A stretch of DNA of 64,000 nt from Liolophura sinensis (lineage: Eukaryota; Mollusca; Polyplacophora; Chitonida; Chitonidae), in NCBI RefSeq assembly GCF_032854445.1, contig NC_088307.1:8382017-8446016 (forward strand). The letters run 5' to 3'. The translations under genes and the position numbers were made by a program. The notes under the pieces were generated by a model. It was not told where the DNA came from and made no database searches. It saw nothing but the letters and a program-made list of their open reading frames with translations. Below, one piece after another: positions 48,127 to 56,981 of the stretch (its first letter is position 1; each line of letters begins with the position of its first letter).

Positions 48127-49193
48127 TGTGTGTTGATGTGCTCATGAAGTGGATTCTAAATTATTAATTTCAGGATTTACAAGTACCTGTATGTTCCTAA
48201 ACATACGTAAATCCTTTATTGAGTGTTAAAATGGTCCATGTTTTTGCAGGATTGGGCTGTGCCATCATTGCCAGCGGGATACCGGTATACATCATATTTG
48301 TACTATGGAAAAAGAAGCCCAAGAGTATCATGAATTTTACTGGTAAGCGGTATTCCTACCATTGGATTGATTTAATGAGTGGGATAATTTGGGAAGCTGG
48401 ACTGCTTTGTATAAAATTGTAATGTGCATACAAGAAATGAATCTTGAACACTGTTGGGAACATGGGATAACAATTTCCTCAAGTGTTCACGCTCATGTCA
48501 AAACACCTCCCCCTTATAACCCCCAGCCCCCCTTTATTTATCTCTTTTTTTTTTTTAGTCAGATATATTATGGGACAAAATTATTGGGCTGCAATTGAGC
48601 TATGAATTGATAAAGTACGAACGTTTGAGATGTTCATTTTTAAATTGTCAGATATGCCAGATGTTGGTTTCACTTGCCCTGTGGAGTGGGAAATTTTCAA
48701 GATTGTGTTTCGTGGGTCCTGATAAGAAGAGTTTATGTTGTCTTACACGGAGTTTAGTTGGGAATTATTTTCCATGAAGATTTATAACGATGAAAATAAA
48801 TGTATCAAAATTGTTGTAACATTTGGTCATATTGTGCAGAAAATAATAAATTAAAAAACAAGGTGTCAGTTTTATGTAGTTTCTAAACACAAGTGCAAAA
48901 ATGGTCGTGGGGTTCACCTGGTCTGTGCCCAGTTTCCTCCCACCATAATGTTTGCTGCAGTCATAGGAGTAAAATATTCTTGAGTATAGCATAAAACACC
49001 AGTCAAATAAATTAATAACAGTTGCAAAACTATGCATAGTGCTTGTGTTTCTATGGCATAGTTTACAATGTGGCAGTTGAAATGTGCATAACATGTTTTT
49101 ACGACTTCTGTCTTACTGGTACTTGCAGACAATATGACAGTTTTGATGCAGAAAGCCATGATGTGTGTGCCAGAGGAAAAGAAAACAGTGTAG
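14592..49193 (+). CDS. SLC7A: SLC7 light-chain amino-acid transporter, LAT/y+LAT subfamily (11 exons, complete)
   Basis: Exons 14592-15096, 29486-29611, 38622-38721, 38968-39012, 41173-41296, 41935-42038, 45691-45787, 46634-46783, 47644-47728, 48250-48342 and 49129-49193 join in phase to give 497 residues, the usual size for the family. It is predicted to be a plasma-membrane exchanger with 12 membrane helices. Residues 54-58 are GSGIF, the unwound TM1 substrate loop. FAYNGWN at 239-245 is the TM6 gate. Cys153 in EPLFPGC is where LAT proteins bond to the SLC3A2 heavy chain. GAREGH in exon 7 and KNLPKAI in exon 5 are also typical. The C-terminus ends [14 protein letters not shown], like LAT tails. 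Similarity is split between LAT1/LAT2 and y+LAT, so the substrate range is open. The start has G at -3 and +4. Confidence 0.93.
16690..16845 (+). mobile_element. SINE fragment, family 1 tail
   Basis: It contains GGCCTCTCACCACTACAGTC, CCCAGTTTCCTCCTAGCATA, GGGAAATATTCTTGA and a tail AAACACCAGTCAAATAAATA. The middle is shortened relative to the copy at 25216. Confidence 0.65.
17586..17800 (+). repeat. Imperfect tandem repeat of about 77 bp, under 3 copies
   Basis: Blocks share GGTCACCTAGCTCC, CTCTCTCT, AATCGTTCTCTGTACCTGGA and AGCTGGCTAGTGGCAGGG. A CT-rich run is part of each unit. Confidence 0.65.
17826..17993 (+). repeat. 30-bp minisatellite, about 6 copies
   Basis: The unit core ACAGTCATTGCCTCTTCCTA recurs every 30 bp. 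Because 30 is a multiple of three, it leaves open frames with ten-residue periods on both strands. These are not taken as genes. Confidence 0.85.
20679..20938 (+). mobile_element. tRNA-derived SINE, family 1, nearly full length
   Basis: It contains a degenerate tRNA-like head, a B-box-like GTGAGTTCAAGTCC, the body GGTCTGCCAGCAGATGATC, and the tail GTGAAATATTCTTGAGGACG ending in AAAGAAATAAA. Confidence 0.85.
21019..21212 (-). mobile_element. MITE with TTCAACCTTTT ends, minus orientation
   Basis: It begins AATTCTTCAACCTTTTTGCA and contains GCAAGGTGTTTATTCAGGCA. It matches the plus copy at 33853-34054 read in reverse, including CAAAATCAAATTAAAAATG. The far end is degenerate. Confidence 0.65.
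21995..22447 (+). repeat. 31-bp minisatellite, about 14 copies
   Basis: The unit core GAGTGTGGTAAAAACCTACA plus AATGCTTTGGG recurs at 31 bp. Variants at two positions (CCTAC or CATAC, GGGGAG or ACCGAG) fall in blocks, which suggests recent local expansion. Confidence 0.9.
24118..24236 (+). mobile_element. MITE fragment with TTCAACCTTTT-type end
   Basis: It starts AATTCCTCAACCTTTTCGAA and contains GCAATTTATGCACATTTGTA and GATTTTGGAGACAAAACTAC. It matches the first half of the 33853 copy. Confidence 0.6.
24820..24938 (+). mobile_element. Internal MITE fragment, same family
   Basis: It contains GCATATGAAAGAATAACTTT, GCAATTTATGCATATTTTTA and CAAAACCACATTGGTTGGAT. The terminal repeats are lost. 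Confidence 0.55.
25216..25473 (+). mobile_element. tRNA-derived SINE, family 1, best full-length copy
   Basis: The head CCGTGGCTCAGTTGGTTAGC is a good pol III A box, and GAGTTCAAGTCC about 60 bp on is a B box. The body AGGTCTGCCAGCAACCTGCG and the tail GTGAAATATTCTTGAGTACG follow, ending in an A-rich AATCAAAAATCAAAAAA. Confidence 0.92.
25579..25722 (+). mobile_element. SINE family 1, 5'-truncated copy
   Basis: It starts at the B box (CAAGTCCAGCTCATGCTGGC) only about 106 bp after the full-length copy. It has an internal deletion and ends CCAATCAAATAAATAAATAA. Confidence 0.85.
26903..26951. repeat. (TA)n microsatellite
   Basis: Nearly pure TA dinucleotides in transporter intron 1. Confidence 0.9.
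27317..27369. repeat. (TA)n microsatellite
   Basis: About 26 TA dinucleotides following GTGTGTATA. Confidence 0.9.
29618..29990 (+). repeat. 26-bp minisatellite starting next to the exon-2 donor
   Basis: ACTGTCAAAATTACACCTAC first appears 6 bp after the exon-2 junction. After about 70 bp of other sequence it recurs about 11 times at 26-bp spacing from 29697. The flank CAGTCACAGGGCCAAATACA near 29653 also recurs near 29984, so a larger block was duplicated too. Confidence 0.85.
32277..32818 (+). repeat. 36/37-bp minisatellite of palindromic CAGCTG units, about 15 copies
   Basis: The unit is GTAGACAGCTGTCTGCAGCC followed by TGCTATGGGGACGGCA. Most units contain the palindrome AGACAGCTGTCT, whose centre is the E-box CAGCTG, and many also contain CTGCAG. 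Units with GTCTTACAG are one base longer than those with GTCTGCAG. Confidence 0.92.
33097..33260 (+). mobile_element. Degenerate SINE-like element
   Basis: It contains GCACATGGGAAGGCCTATCA and GCAGCCTGCG, and ends CCAATCAAAACAAATCAATT. These resemble the body and tail of family 1 with the middle lost. Confidence 0.45.
33853..34054 (+). mobile_element. MITE, best copy, about 200 bp with terminal inverted repeats
   Basis: The left end AATTCCTCAACCTTTTCCCA is inverted at the right end as CGAAAAGGTTGAAGAATT. The body has GATTTTGGAGACAAAGCTGT and GGTTGGGTTGGCCAGTTTCA. No coding capacity. At least five other copies or fragments lie in the window. Confidence 0.8.
34485..34740. mobile_element. Foldback/MITE-like element of about 250 bp
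   Basis: GAAGGTGAAATGGCTCTGAA at 34499 is inverted near 34702 (reading TTCAGGGCAATTTCACCTTC on plus). The outer parts ACTAGCCTGGTGG and GGGACTAGCC are also related. The arms are about 36 bp with several mismatches, and no protein is encoded between them. Confidence 0.5.
35279..35540. mobile_element. Possible diverged MITE
   Basis: It starts TAACTCTTCAACCTTTCG and ends GAAAAGGTTGTAAATTA, like the ends of the 33853 element. The interior differs, so it may be another subfamily. It contains a run of A and T but no gene. Confidence 0.35.
36050..36485 (+). repeat. 22-bp minisatellite, about 20 degenerate copies
   Basis: The unit TAGCTCTGTCCAGTTTCCTC plus TG recurs at 22 bp. The pyrimidine-rich strand is the plus, transcribed strand. 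Open frames on the minus strand are periodic by-products. Confidence 0.8.
36689..36800 (+). mobile_element. SINE family 1, 3' fragment
   Basis: It has CATGGGTTTCCCACATGCTC, TTTCCTCCCACCATAATTCC, GTGAAATATTCTTGAGTACA and the tail AACACCAATCAAATAAATG. Confidence 0.8.
38270..38580 (+). mobile_element. SINE family 2, ending about 40 bp before transporter exon 3
   Basis: The B-box-like AGGTTCAAGTCTGG near 38308 is followed by the body ACATGTGGGAAAGTTCATCA and GCCAAAGGTCAGTGGTTTA. The tail ATCGTATAAGTGAAAAGTTC is related to that of family 1. The element stops just before the polypyrimidine tract of exon 3. Confidence 0.7.
39163..39312 (+). repeat. 50-bp tandem repeat, 3 copies
   Basis: ATTCAGCATCACAACCACAC and GTGTTTAGTTGACCCTTACC recur three times at exactly 50 bp. 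The copies are almost identical, so the expansion is recent. It is in transporter intron 4. Confidence 0.9.
39320..41172. other. Rest of transporter intron 4
   Basis: AT-rich intron sequence closing with CTTGTTTCACAG. No exon or repeat family was recognised in it. Confidence 0.6.
42138..42372 (+). mobile_element. tRNA-derived SINE, family 3
   Basis: The head CCTGATGGCTCAAGTTGGTA is an A-box match, and CCAGGGTTAATCCC is a degraded B box. The body has GAGGAAGTTGTAGCTTCCCT, GCTAGGTGTTCAGCATTGAG and AACCACTGGTTGGCCC, and it ends TCAGTGAAGCAGCAATAGAT. The tail differs from families 1 and 2. Confidence 0.8.
42511..42655 (+). mobile_element. SINE family 1, 3' fragment
   Basis: It has GCGACCTGCGGATGATCGTG, GCCCGGTTTCCTCCCACCAC and the tail AAACACCCACCAAATAAATA. 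It is in transporter intron 6. Confidence 0.8.
43002..45690 (+). repeat. 64-bp splice-acceptor minisatellite, 42 units, ending at transporter exon 7
   Basis: Each unit starts GTTGTTCTATGTGGGAATGG and ends TTGTTGTGTTGACAG. The period is exactly 64 bp: checked at 43067, 43771, 44411, 45051 and 45627, all fall on 45691 minus a multiple of 64. The last unit ends at the real acceptor of exon 7. The first 16 bases of each unit equal the first 16 bases of exon 7, so every unit carries a near-copy of the 3' splice site and the exon start. Only the first unit has an extra base. Variant sites (GTTGTTC, GTCGTTC, GTCATTT; ACATT or ACGTT) are mixed along the array. Confidence 0.97.
45788..46633. other. 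Transporter intron 7 with a degraded SINE
   Basis: Around 46040-46170 there are CACACATGGGAAAGATCAGC and TTTGCCAAAGGTCAATGGTT, which match family 2. The rest is AT-rich intron ending TTTTTCCTTGTAG. Confidence 0.6.
46784..47643. other. Transporter intron 8
   Basis: AT-rich intron sequence from GTATGG to CTTTCCTCCAG with no recognised element. Confidence 0.6.
47988..48016 (+). other. G-quadruplex-prone tract in transporter intron 9
   Basis: GGATGGGGTTGGGGGGTGGG and further G-runs lie on the sense strand, so the pre-mRNA could also form a quadruplex. The tract is about 235 bp before exon 10. Confidence 0.5.
48091..48118. repeat. (TA)n microsatellite
   Basis: About 14 TA dinucleotides followed by GTGTGTG in transporter intron 9. 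Confidence 0.85.
48900..49015 (+). mobile_element. SINE family 1, 3' fragment before the last transporter exon
   Basis: It has ATGGTCGTGGGGTTCACCTG, TTTCCTCCCACCATAATG, AAATATTCTTGAGTATAGC and the tail ACACCAGTCAAATAAATTAA. It ends about 115 bp before the terminal exon. Confidence 0.8.
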
Positions 49194-50500
49194 GCAAAAA
49201 GAATGTGAGAACTGGGTATCAAGTTTGGTCCCTGAAGTGACTGACTACTCATTTAAGAAATGCATCTCGGATCTTGTAACTTCTTTTCACTGACGGAGCG
49301 CTTCATCAGTCTTGTTTGAGAAAACCAACAAACTTGTGGTGAGAAATCAGCCTCTAACACAGAAGCTCCAAGACCTGGACACAAAGGGAGATAACTACAA
49401 GCTGCCATTTCCCATGCCCTGCACATGGAAGATTACCTTTGAGTAAGCTTTCGTCTTGTCTGTGACGTCGTTGTCACGAACAGCTGTGTGCTCTGCGTTG
49501 GAAACAAAAACAGAGGATTTCTCGCTGGCTGCCATTGAATAGATTATTTTATTTGATTTTATTTTTTAGAAACTTAGCAGAGTCTAGGACTCCTTCTGTA
49601 CATATTTCATGTCTTGGGGATCTAAATAGTTAGTCACAGATTGTTCTGCGTTTACTGATGCCGGTGGACTTCATTAAGAAATCTCACATAAATTATGTTT
49701 AGAGTTTCCTGAACATTTTTTTAGAAAATGTTTTTAGGTTTTAGGAGGAAAATTTTTAATGCCCTGGTATACCATGACATTTGCCACTCAGACATTATTG
49801 ACTTGCCATTTGCAATGCTTATTAGTATCTCAAATCCAGCGTATAGCAAGTTTTAAATTTGTTGACTAGCTTTAACTAATGATGCCAGTAATTACATCTT
49901 TTTTATCCTTGTCACAGTGAGATGTTAAAGGAATATTGTTGCGATTATTATGATGATTGATAGTGGCATGATAGCGGCATGAACAGATCTGTATGTTCAC
50001 AATGCTGTTTTCCACAATATATGGCATTTAATTTTTTAACAACACCGTTTGTTTCTGGAAGATTGTTTAGATCTGTTTCATAATTATTGTCCAGATTCTC
50101 AGGGTTTTCAGATTTAGAGTAATTGACTGAAAATCAGTTATTGGTTTCTGTTGGAGTATAATGTGTGTTTGATTTAATACTGATTAATAATCTTTAGTGA
50201 TTTCCCCATCTATTATTATTGTCACTGTCACAACTCAGTCAATGTTTGTAAGAAATTTTAGAATGATGTTCTAACTTCAGATAGTTGAATGTTTGACAGA
50301 TGACAAATATACAATAATTGTCGTGAAAATCTGAACATGACCAAGGCACTCATTTTAACTTGCTGGAAAAAAGCAAGTTTTGACACCAAAAGTAACATTT
50401 TATGGTCTTTGTTTGCTGCTAAAAATGAATTCTCACAAGTAAATTTTTAAGGCAAAATTCTTTCTTCATTCCACATCAGACACGTCACGAAAGTGTCCCT
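49194..50500. other. Downstream of the transporter stop, probable 3' UTR
   Basis: No AATAAA stands out close to the stop, so the 3' end is not defined. A second open segment at 49306-49443 was considered as a last exon and set aside. The rest is AT-rich with no repeat family recognised. Confidence 0.4.
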
Positions 50501-50520
50501 GTTTGAAGAAGATTCCAGTT

Positions 50521-50740
50521 GATCCGCCACCACCCTCAACAACTCCCCCATCCTCATATCTTAACCCCTCCTCCCCGGCCTTTTCCAGTCTTCACCCCCA
50601 CCACCCTCAACAACTCACCCATCCTCATACCTTAACCCCACTCCCCGGCCTTTTCCAGTCTTCCCCTCAATCACCTCCTCGCCCCCACCCCTTCCTCCCC
50701 GCCTGCACCCCCTCTTCCCCACCCGCACTCCACCATTTGT
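50521..50740. repeat. C/T-rich tract with a duplicated block of about 72 bp
   Basis: CCACCCTCAACAACTC and CCCCGGCCTTTTCCAGTCTT each occur twice, then the pattern decays into CCCCACCC and CCTCCCCG runs. One strand is nearly all pyrimidine, which can form triplex DNA. The proline-rich open frame it contains is compositional. Confidence 0.75.
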
Positions 50741-50879
50741 GAGTAATCAGTGACCAGATTTCACTGCTACATCTACATGGGTATATATAGATCTACTCTC
50801 TAGAATAAGCCATAAGTGTAGTATTCCATCATTTATTTTTTATTTATTGAAATGGTATGTGGCTTTACCTGGGTATTTT

Positions 50880-51195
50880 GGGTGTTCTGTTCCCATAAAC
50901 CAGGGACTAAAAAATGGGGAATGTAAAGTGGCAATATCAGAAATGTGGAACATAAAGCTAAGAATGTTAGAAATGCGGAACATGAACCTGGACAGTGAAA
51001 AAATGTGAAACATGAACCTGAAACGGTGAAAAATATGAAATATGAACATGGAACTGTGAAAATCTGAAACATGAACCTGAAACTGTGAAAAATGTGAAAC
51101 GTGAGCCTGGAACTGTGAAAAATGTAGAACACGGACCAGGGACTGAAAAGTGTGAAACATGAACCAGGGCCTGAAAAATGAGAAGTATTTACTGG
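50880..51195 (+). repeat. Degenerate minisatellite of about 30 bp, 9-10 copies
   Basis: AATGTGAAACATGAACCTGG and AACTGTGAAAA recur with many substitutions. Minus-strand open frames rich in F, H and S come from this period. Confidence 0.75.
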
Positions 51196-51199
51196 GGAC

Positions 51200-52030
51200 T
51201 GAAAATTGTGTTCCTTGAATCTGGAACTGGGATAAATGTAGAAAATCAGCCCCATTTCCTCACTGCTATTGCATGTGAACATTTTATTTCTTGCTTTGGT
51301 CAGTGGTTCATTTTGTCTTTCAGGAATGTTTCACTGCCAACACAGTTTTTATATGGCTGAGATTTTTCTACAAAAGGATCTCCATATAGGTTTCATGTAA
51401 CAAATTTTGAAGAAATTTGTTTTGAGGTTTGAGGAGTTTGTATGGGATTAGGGTTCTGTTATGGTACATTGGGAGTCAAAGTGTAATTTTTATCAACATG
51501 TACATTTATGTCAAAAGCAAACATGACAAAAAATCAGCCCTGAAATTTTATGACAGTTTTGCATTTACTAATGGGATGTTTTTTGTGTATTTTTTGTGGC
51601 ATTTCATGTACTTTGTGTGTGTGTTTATGGGTTTTTTTGTTTGTTTTTTTGTTGTGTAAAAATCTAGGATAGGATGCTATTTTTAAGGTTATTTTTCAAA
51701 TTCTTAAATCTGTTGCATTTACAGTAGTGAAAACAAATGTGTGTATGTATATGACTGAAGAAGGTTATTTTTCTTCTGAAAGCATTGTCAAGTGTACATA
51801 CAATCTTAAAACATCTTAAAAGAATATAAAAAAAATTTTTTTTTTTTTTTGCTAACCTGCGAGTTGATTGCGGGAAATGAATTCACAAGCCATAAATTCT
51901 GGAACTGTACCTGCAGGACATGATTAAGGGCATTTGCGCTTTTAGCGGATTTGATGAATGATTATGGCGTAATGGAACTTGGGAAATATGGCAGCCACAT
52001 CGTGGTGAGGTAAATGATTGAAGGTGAATT
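51200..52030. other. Intergenic, nothing recognised
   Basis: AT-rich, with T-runs near 51830-51850. The 51880-52010 part is less AT-rich and non-repetitive, but has no clear exon. Confidence 0.45.
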
Positions 52031-52047
52031 CCAAGAGTTATTAAAAT

Positions 52048-52162
52048 CATTTATTCCTGGATAAAGTTTGTGTTTTTGGCATTAAATTCATTTATTCCTG
52101 GCTAAAGTTTGTGTTTTTAGCATTAAATTCATTTATTCCTGGGTTAAGTTTGTGTTTTTATC
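52048..52162 (+). repeat. 40-bp tandem repeat, 3 copies
   Basis: TCATTTATTCCTGG and AAGTTTGTGTTTTT recur at 40-bp spacing. Confidence 0.85.
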
Positions 52163-52235
52163 AGCTTTATGTTTGGGCCTAATGCACACACATAGGGTAC
52201 TTACAGTGTAGCACACTTGATCCTCATGATGGGCC

Positions 52236-52410
52236 CTAACTCCCCAACTTTCAGTGCAATTTATGCACACTTTTAATGTGATTTTGAAGTCAAAACTACA
52301 TTGGTTGTATTGACCAATTTCAGGGCTTCACAAAAATTTAATCAGTTTACACAGAAAAATGCCCTCAGAATATGCCTGAATAAACACCTTGTGACACGGT
52401 TGAAGAAATA
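52236..52410 (+). mobile_element. MITE copy, TTCAACCTTTT family
   Basis: The body GCAATTTATGCACACTTTTA, GTCAAAACTACATTGGTTGT and AGGGCTTCACAAAAATTTAA match the 33853 copy. The right end is CGGTTGAAGAAAT and the left end is worn. Confidence 0.7.
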
Positions 52411-53228
52411 CATTAAGTGCAACATTCTTGAGTATAGGATTTAAAACCAGATACACAGATATAAATCTCAACACGTAGATAACCTGACAACCAGATATGG
52501 TAAGTCTGTGTTTCACGTTATTATAAAGGGATGTAGAATCCATGCCATTTGGCTGACAGCAGAGAGAGTTTCCTTGATTATACCCTGCAACCTTGGTCAC
52601 GCTTGAATAAATCTGCCGTCCCTATAATTCAGCTTAGGCTGGACTTGCCTATCTCTCACACCCACAAATCAGAATTGATTTTGGTATGATTTTGTAAAAT
52701 TGAAATGATTGAACTTTTTTGATTTAGCAATGTCTGATATGCTGGGGTTTTTTTTGGACGTGATTTTTTTTTTTCCTGATTTGATTTGTTTGTGTAAAAT
52801 TCGCAAAATTTTATAATTTCTAGAAAAAATTGTGCCATCAAGTGTAGTTATATGTAATGCCTGTTTGCTCCAGATACGTATATATTGCCATATCCATGAA
52901 CCCTTCATGGTGATAGTAGTTGTGAAAATTCAGTGAAATGTTGTTACTGTGTTCAAATATTGATCAGAATTAAATAATAAATAAATAAACAAAGAAATGA
53001 AATTTTTAAAATGTCCTTGAAGTAAGTAGATGGACTGTGCCAGTGTTAATAAAGTGAATAAAGACAACACAAGTGGTTCCTGGCAGTGGCAGAACTTGCC
53101 TTTGAGCAGGAGTGTAATGTACATATAGCAAGGTACGTAGCAGTGCACTATGTAGTGGTGGGAATGTATAGATTTATTAGAATTCAACAAGAAAAATAAA
53201 AATTAAGTCTCGTAGTTCACAGCTTTTG

Positions 53229-53372
53229 TGTTTTTGCTGTAAGACATGAGCAGTGCTACTTCAGTGTTTTTGCTGTAAGACATGAGCAGTGCTACTTCAG
53301 TGTTTTTGCTGTAAGACATGTTTTTGCTGTAAGACATGAGTAGTGGTACTTCAGTGTTTTTGCTGTATTTCA
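53229..53372 (+). repeat. 35-bp minisatellite, about 3.5 copies
   Basis: GTGTTTTTGCTGTAAGACAT and GAGCAGTGCTACTTCA recur; one copy is truncated. Confidence 0.85.
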
Positions 53373-53587
53373 CCTAAAGTTTGGCATTTTTTCAGGTGAC
53401 ACATTTTGATTCTGATGAGTCCGTCACCTTTATAGTGTTGCCTGAGACCTTGTTTTTGTAAAGTTTGATTAATTTCATATCAGAAAAACTGAGGTGTTAT
53501 TGTCAAAAGTACAACTTTAAGACAGTAATGAGCTGAAGGTACATTTTTACATTGCAAAAAGTAATGCAGTAAAATACGGTGTGCTCT

Positions 53588-53607
53588 CCCCCCCCCCCCC
53601 CCCCCCC
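53588..53607. repeat. Poly-C run of about 20
   Basis: An uninterrupted C homopolymer. Its length may be unreliable in the assembly. Confidence 0.8.
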
Positions 53608-53619
53608 TCCCAAAAATGG

Positions 53620-54540
53620 GCCCTGGCTGGCTTGGTCAACTAAAGGATGGTTGTTGTTGCAGGTGATTGATCACACTGTTACAGGACAGAATCAGCCTCA
53701 TTCTCAAATACTTGCGCCCTCTGTAGCAATTCAGCCTTTTGAATTTAGAGCCTCTCTGAGAATATCTCAACCAATAAAACAGCAGCAAGTTTAGTAATGA
53801 CAGCAATAATGCATGTACTGGGCTGCATGGTTGAATGAATCGTACTTAGTGTAGCCCTTAACTATTAAAGAGCGCTTTATATATCTCTACAACAGGCGTT
53901 GTCATGGTGCAGTTGCATGTAAGGGCTTACTTAACTAAGCGCATTTCAAGAAACTACACCTTGGTGCTGACTCTATAGCGACTTAAAATTTAATATGTTG
54001 TCATAATGCTTAGTTTTTGGTAACGGAAGTTGAAATTTTGATACATTTGTAATAAGATAACATTGATGAGGTGGTCAAAATTTTAATTTACAAAGTCGGA
54101 AATTTAGCTCTAACATTTTGGAGCTTAAAAGTTTTTACTCAAGTCAAAACAGGATGTGGAAACAATCCCAGTGATGATGTTAGAACAGGGGAGATAACAA
54201 AGGTCCATGTGCTGGACCAGTGTGCTACTTAAAGTTAGAAAGCAAGCGATACCTCAGTAACACAAGTGAAACATTAAGGGTTTAAATGCCAGTCAAGAAA
54301 ATAAAGGTAAATATTGAAATACATACATTAGCTTGCCAAGTACTGTTGTACACAGTCAGAGATTTTTCTGATGTAAAATTGCAGCCCATCACCCAGCTTG
54401 GTGTTGATACACATACGTGTATACTGTGGGTTGGGTGTGCTGTCCGGTGTCCTTTACATGTTAGTGTATATGTAGGTACCGCTATACTGTGCCTGGATGG
54501 AGTGTCTTGTCCGCTGCCTATATACCGGGGTGGGGTGGGG
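53620..54540. other. Intergenic, nothing recognised
   Basis: No exon or repeat family was recognised before the array that begins near 54540. Confidence 0.45.
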
Positions 54541-55160
54541 TGTCATGTCTGGTATCCGTATATTGTGACAGGTTGAGGCGTAAGATTAGGTGTCCTTATA
54601 CTGTAACCGGGTGAGGCGAAAGATCAGGTGTCAGTATACTGTAACCGGGTGTGGCGTAACATTAGGTGTCGGTGTACTGTAGCCGGGTGAGGCGTAAGGT
54701 CAGGTGTTGGTATACTGTAACCTGGTGAGGCATAAGGTCAGGTGTTGGTATACTGTGATAGGTTGAGGCGTCTGGTCTGGTGTCGGTATACAGGGGGTGG
54801 ATGGAGTGTCATATCTACTATAGGTATACTGTGACAGGGTGAGGTTTACACTCAGGTGGCGGTATACAGTGAGGGATCTGGTCAGGTGTCGGTATACAGT
54901 GACAAGTTCAGGTGTCTGGTCTGGTGTCGGTATACAGTGACAAGTTCAGGCGTCTGGTCAGGTGTCGGTATACAGTGACAAGTTCAGGCATCTGGTCTGG
55001 TGTTGGTATACAGTGAGTGTGTGCGGTGTCATGTCTGTATACTGAGACAAGTTGAAACGAAAGATTAGGCGTCCTTATACTGTGACAAGGAGAGGCATAA
55101 GATCAGGTGTTAGTATACAGTGAGTGGGTGAGGCATCTGCATACAGTGAGTGGATGGGGT
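54540..55160 (+). repeat. Degenerate tandem array related to the next one
   Basis: Short blocks built from CAGGTGTCGGTATACAGTGA, CAAGTTCAGGCGTCTGGT and GGGTGAGGCGTAAG alternate at variable spacing. The words are shared with the 100-bp array that follows, so this looks like its older, eroded flank. Confidence 0.75.
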
Positions 55161-56510
55161 GTCATGCCAGGTGTTTGTATACTGTGACAGGCTGTGGCAA
55201 AAGATCAGGTGTCTGTATATTATAACAGGGTGGACATCTGCATACAGTGAGTGGATGGGGTGTCATGCCAGGTGTCCGTATACTGTGACAGGCTGTGGCA
55301 AAAGATCAGGTGTCTATATATTATAACGGGTAGACATCTGCATACAGTGAGTGGATGGGGGGGTCATACCAGGTGTCAGTATACTGTGACAGGCTGTGGC
55401 ATAAGATCAGGTGTCTGTATATTGACAGGGTGGACATCTGCATAGAGTGAGTGGATGGGGTGTCATGCCAGGCATCAGTATACTGTGACAGACTGTGGCA
55501 AAAGATCAGGTGTCTGTATATTATAACAGGGTGGACATCTGCATACAGTGTGTGGATGGGGTGTCATGCCAGGTGTCCGTATACTGTGACAGGCTGTGAC
55601 AAAGATCAGGTGTCTGTATATTATAACAGGGTGGACATCTGCATAGAGTGAGTGGATGGGGTGTCATGCCAGGTGTCCGTATACTGTGACAGGCTGTGGC
55701 ATAAGATCAGGCGTCTGTATATTATAACAGGGTGGACATCTGCATACAGTGAGTGGATGGGGTGTCATGCCAGGCATCAGTATACTGTGACAGGCTGTGG
55801 CATAAGATCAGGTGTCTATATATTATGACAGGGTGGACATCTGCATAGAGTGAGTGGATGGGGGGTCATGCCAGGCATCAGTATACTGTGACAGGCTGTG
55901 GCATAAGATCAGGCGTCTGTATATTGACAGGGTGGACATCTGCATAGAGTGAGTGGATGGGGTGTCATGCCAGGTGTCCATATACTGTGACAGGCTGTGG
56001 CAAAAGATCAGGTGTCTGTATATTGTGACAGGTTGGACATCTGCATACATTGAGTGGATGGGGTGTCATGCCAGGTGTCCGTATACTGTGACAGGCTGTG
56101 GCATAAGATTAGGTGTCTGTATATTATGACAGGGTGGACATCTGCATAGAGTGAGTGGATGGGGGGGGGGGGGGGGTCATACCAGGTGTCAGTATACTGT
56201 GACAGGCTGTGCCATAAGATCAGGCGTCTGTATATTGACAGGGTGGACATCTGCATACAGTGAGTGGATGGGGTGTCATGCCAGGTGTCCATATACTGTG
56301 ACAGGCTGTGGCAAAAGATCAGGTGTCTGTATATTATGACAGGTTGGACATCTGCATACATTGAGTGGATGGGGTGTCATGCCAGGTGTCCGTATACTGT
56401 GACAGGCTGTGGCATAAGATCAGGTGTCTGTATATTATGACAGGGTGGACATCTGCTTACAGTGAGTGGATGGGGTGTCATGCCAGGTGTCAGTATACTC
56501 TGACTAGGTG
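55160..56510 (+). repeat. 100/101-bp minisatellite, about 13 copies
   Basis: CATACAGTGAGTGGATGGGG recurs at 55241, 55341, 55441 (as CATAGAGTGA) and 55542. Each unit also has GTATACTGTGACAGGCTGTG and AAGATCAGGTGTCTGTATAT. A G-run of about 13 interrupts one unit near 56161. Open frames on both strands are by-products. Confidence 0.92.
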
Positions 56511-56651
56511 CGTGTCCTGTTTCTAGTGACTTTTACATGGTGTTTCAATGATCGGGAAATATGAAAATTTCAAGAGCCTATAAGGCAGAAAAGGTGGATG
56601 TCTATTCTGTATGAAAGGAGACGGAATCTTGTTTGTTTTTCTCTTTGACAG

Positions 56652-56713
56652 TATCTATCACTATGACCATAACCCTTGTCTCAGCAGTATGATCGACACA
56701 TCCACTGGTAATG
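56652..56713 (+). other. Candidate orphan exon
   Basis: A strong acceptor (TTTTTCTCTTTGACAG) and a good donor (GGTAATG|GTAAGC) bound 62 bp. One frame is open and reads IYHYDHNPCLSSMIDTSTGN. The segment lies 140 bp after the 100-bp array and matches no neighbouring gene. It could be an exon of an unrecognised gene, a transporter 3' UTR exon, or chance. Confidence 0.22.
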
Positions 56714-56981
56714 GTAAGCAGTGTATAACTCCCTTATATTCTGCATATCACTGATCTTGTTCAAAGAAACTGAACAATACGGAAAATAAAGATTGTTGTC
56801 CGGCAACAACAGCTGTAGTGAATAAATACGCTGAGATGCTTCTCTCCAGGATGGGCTATCTCAACAGTCAGACAATCAGCAGAAAACTTAAAAATTCAAC
56901 TCCTTGTTACAGTAATGAATTGAAAACACAAATGATACAAGATTTGGTAGAGAAGTGTACTGTTTATTATCTTAACAGTCA

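Noticed and set aside
49306-49443. Alternative last exon of the transporter reading LFEKTNKLVVRNQPL and onward
   Set aside because: It splices in phase, but the tail does not resemble SLC7 C-termini. The exon at 49129-49193 gives [14 protein letters not shown], which does, and comes first.
50503-50742. Proline-rich 79-residue open frame
   Set aside because: It follows entirely from C-rich duplicated DNA and has no splice or start context to support it.
55251-56361. Open frames on both strands with repeated SLSQYTDTWHD-like or VSVYCDRLWQ-like segments
   Set aside because: They are by-products of the 100-bp minisatellite.
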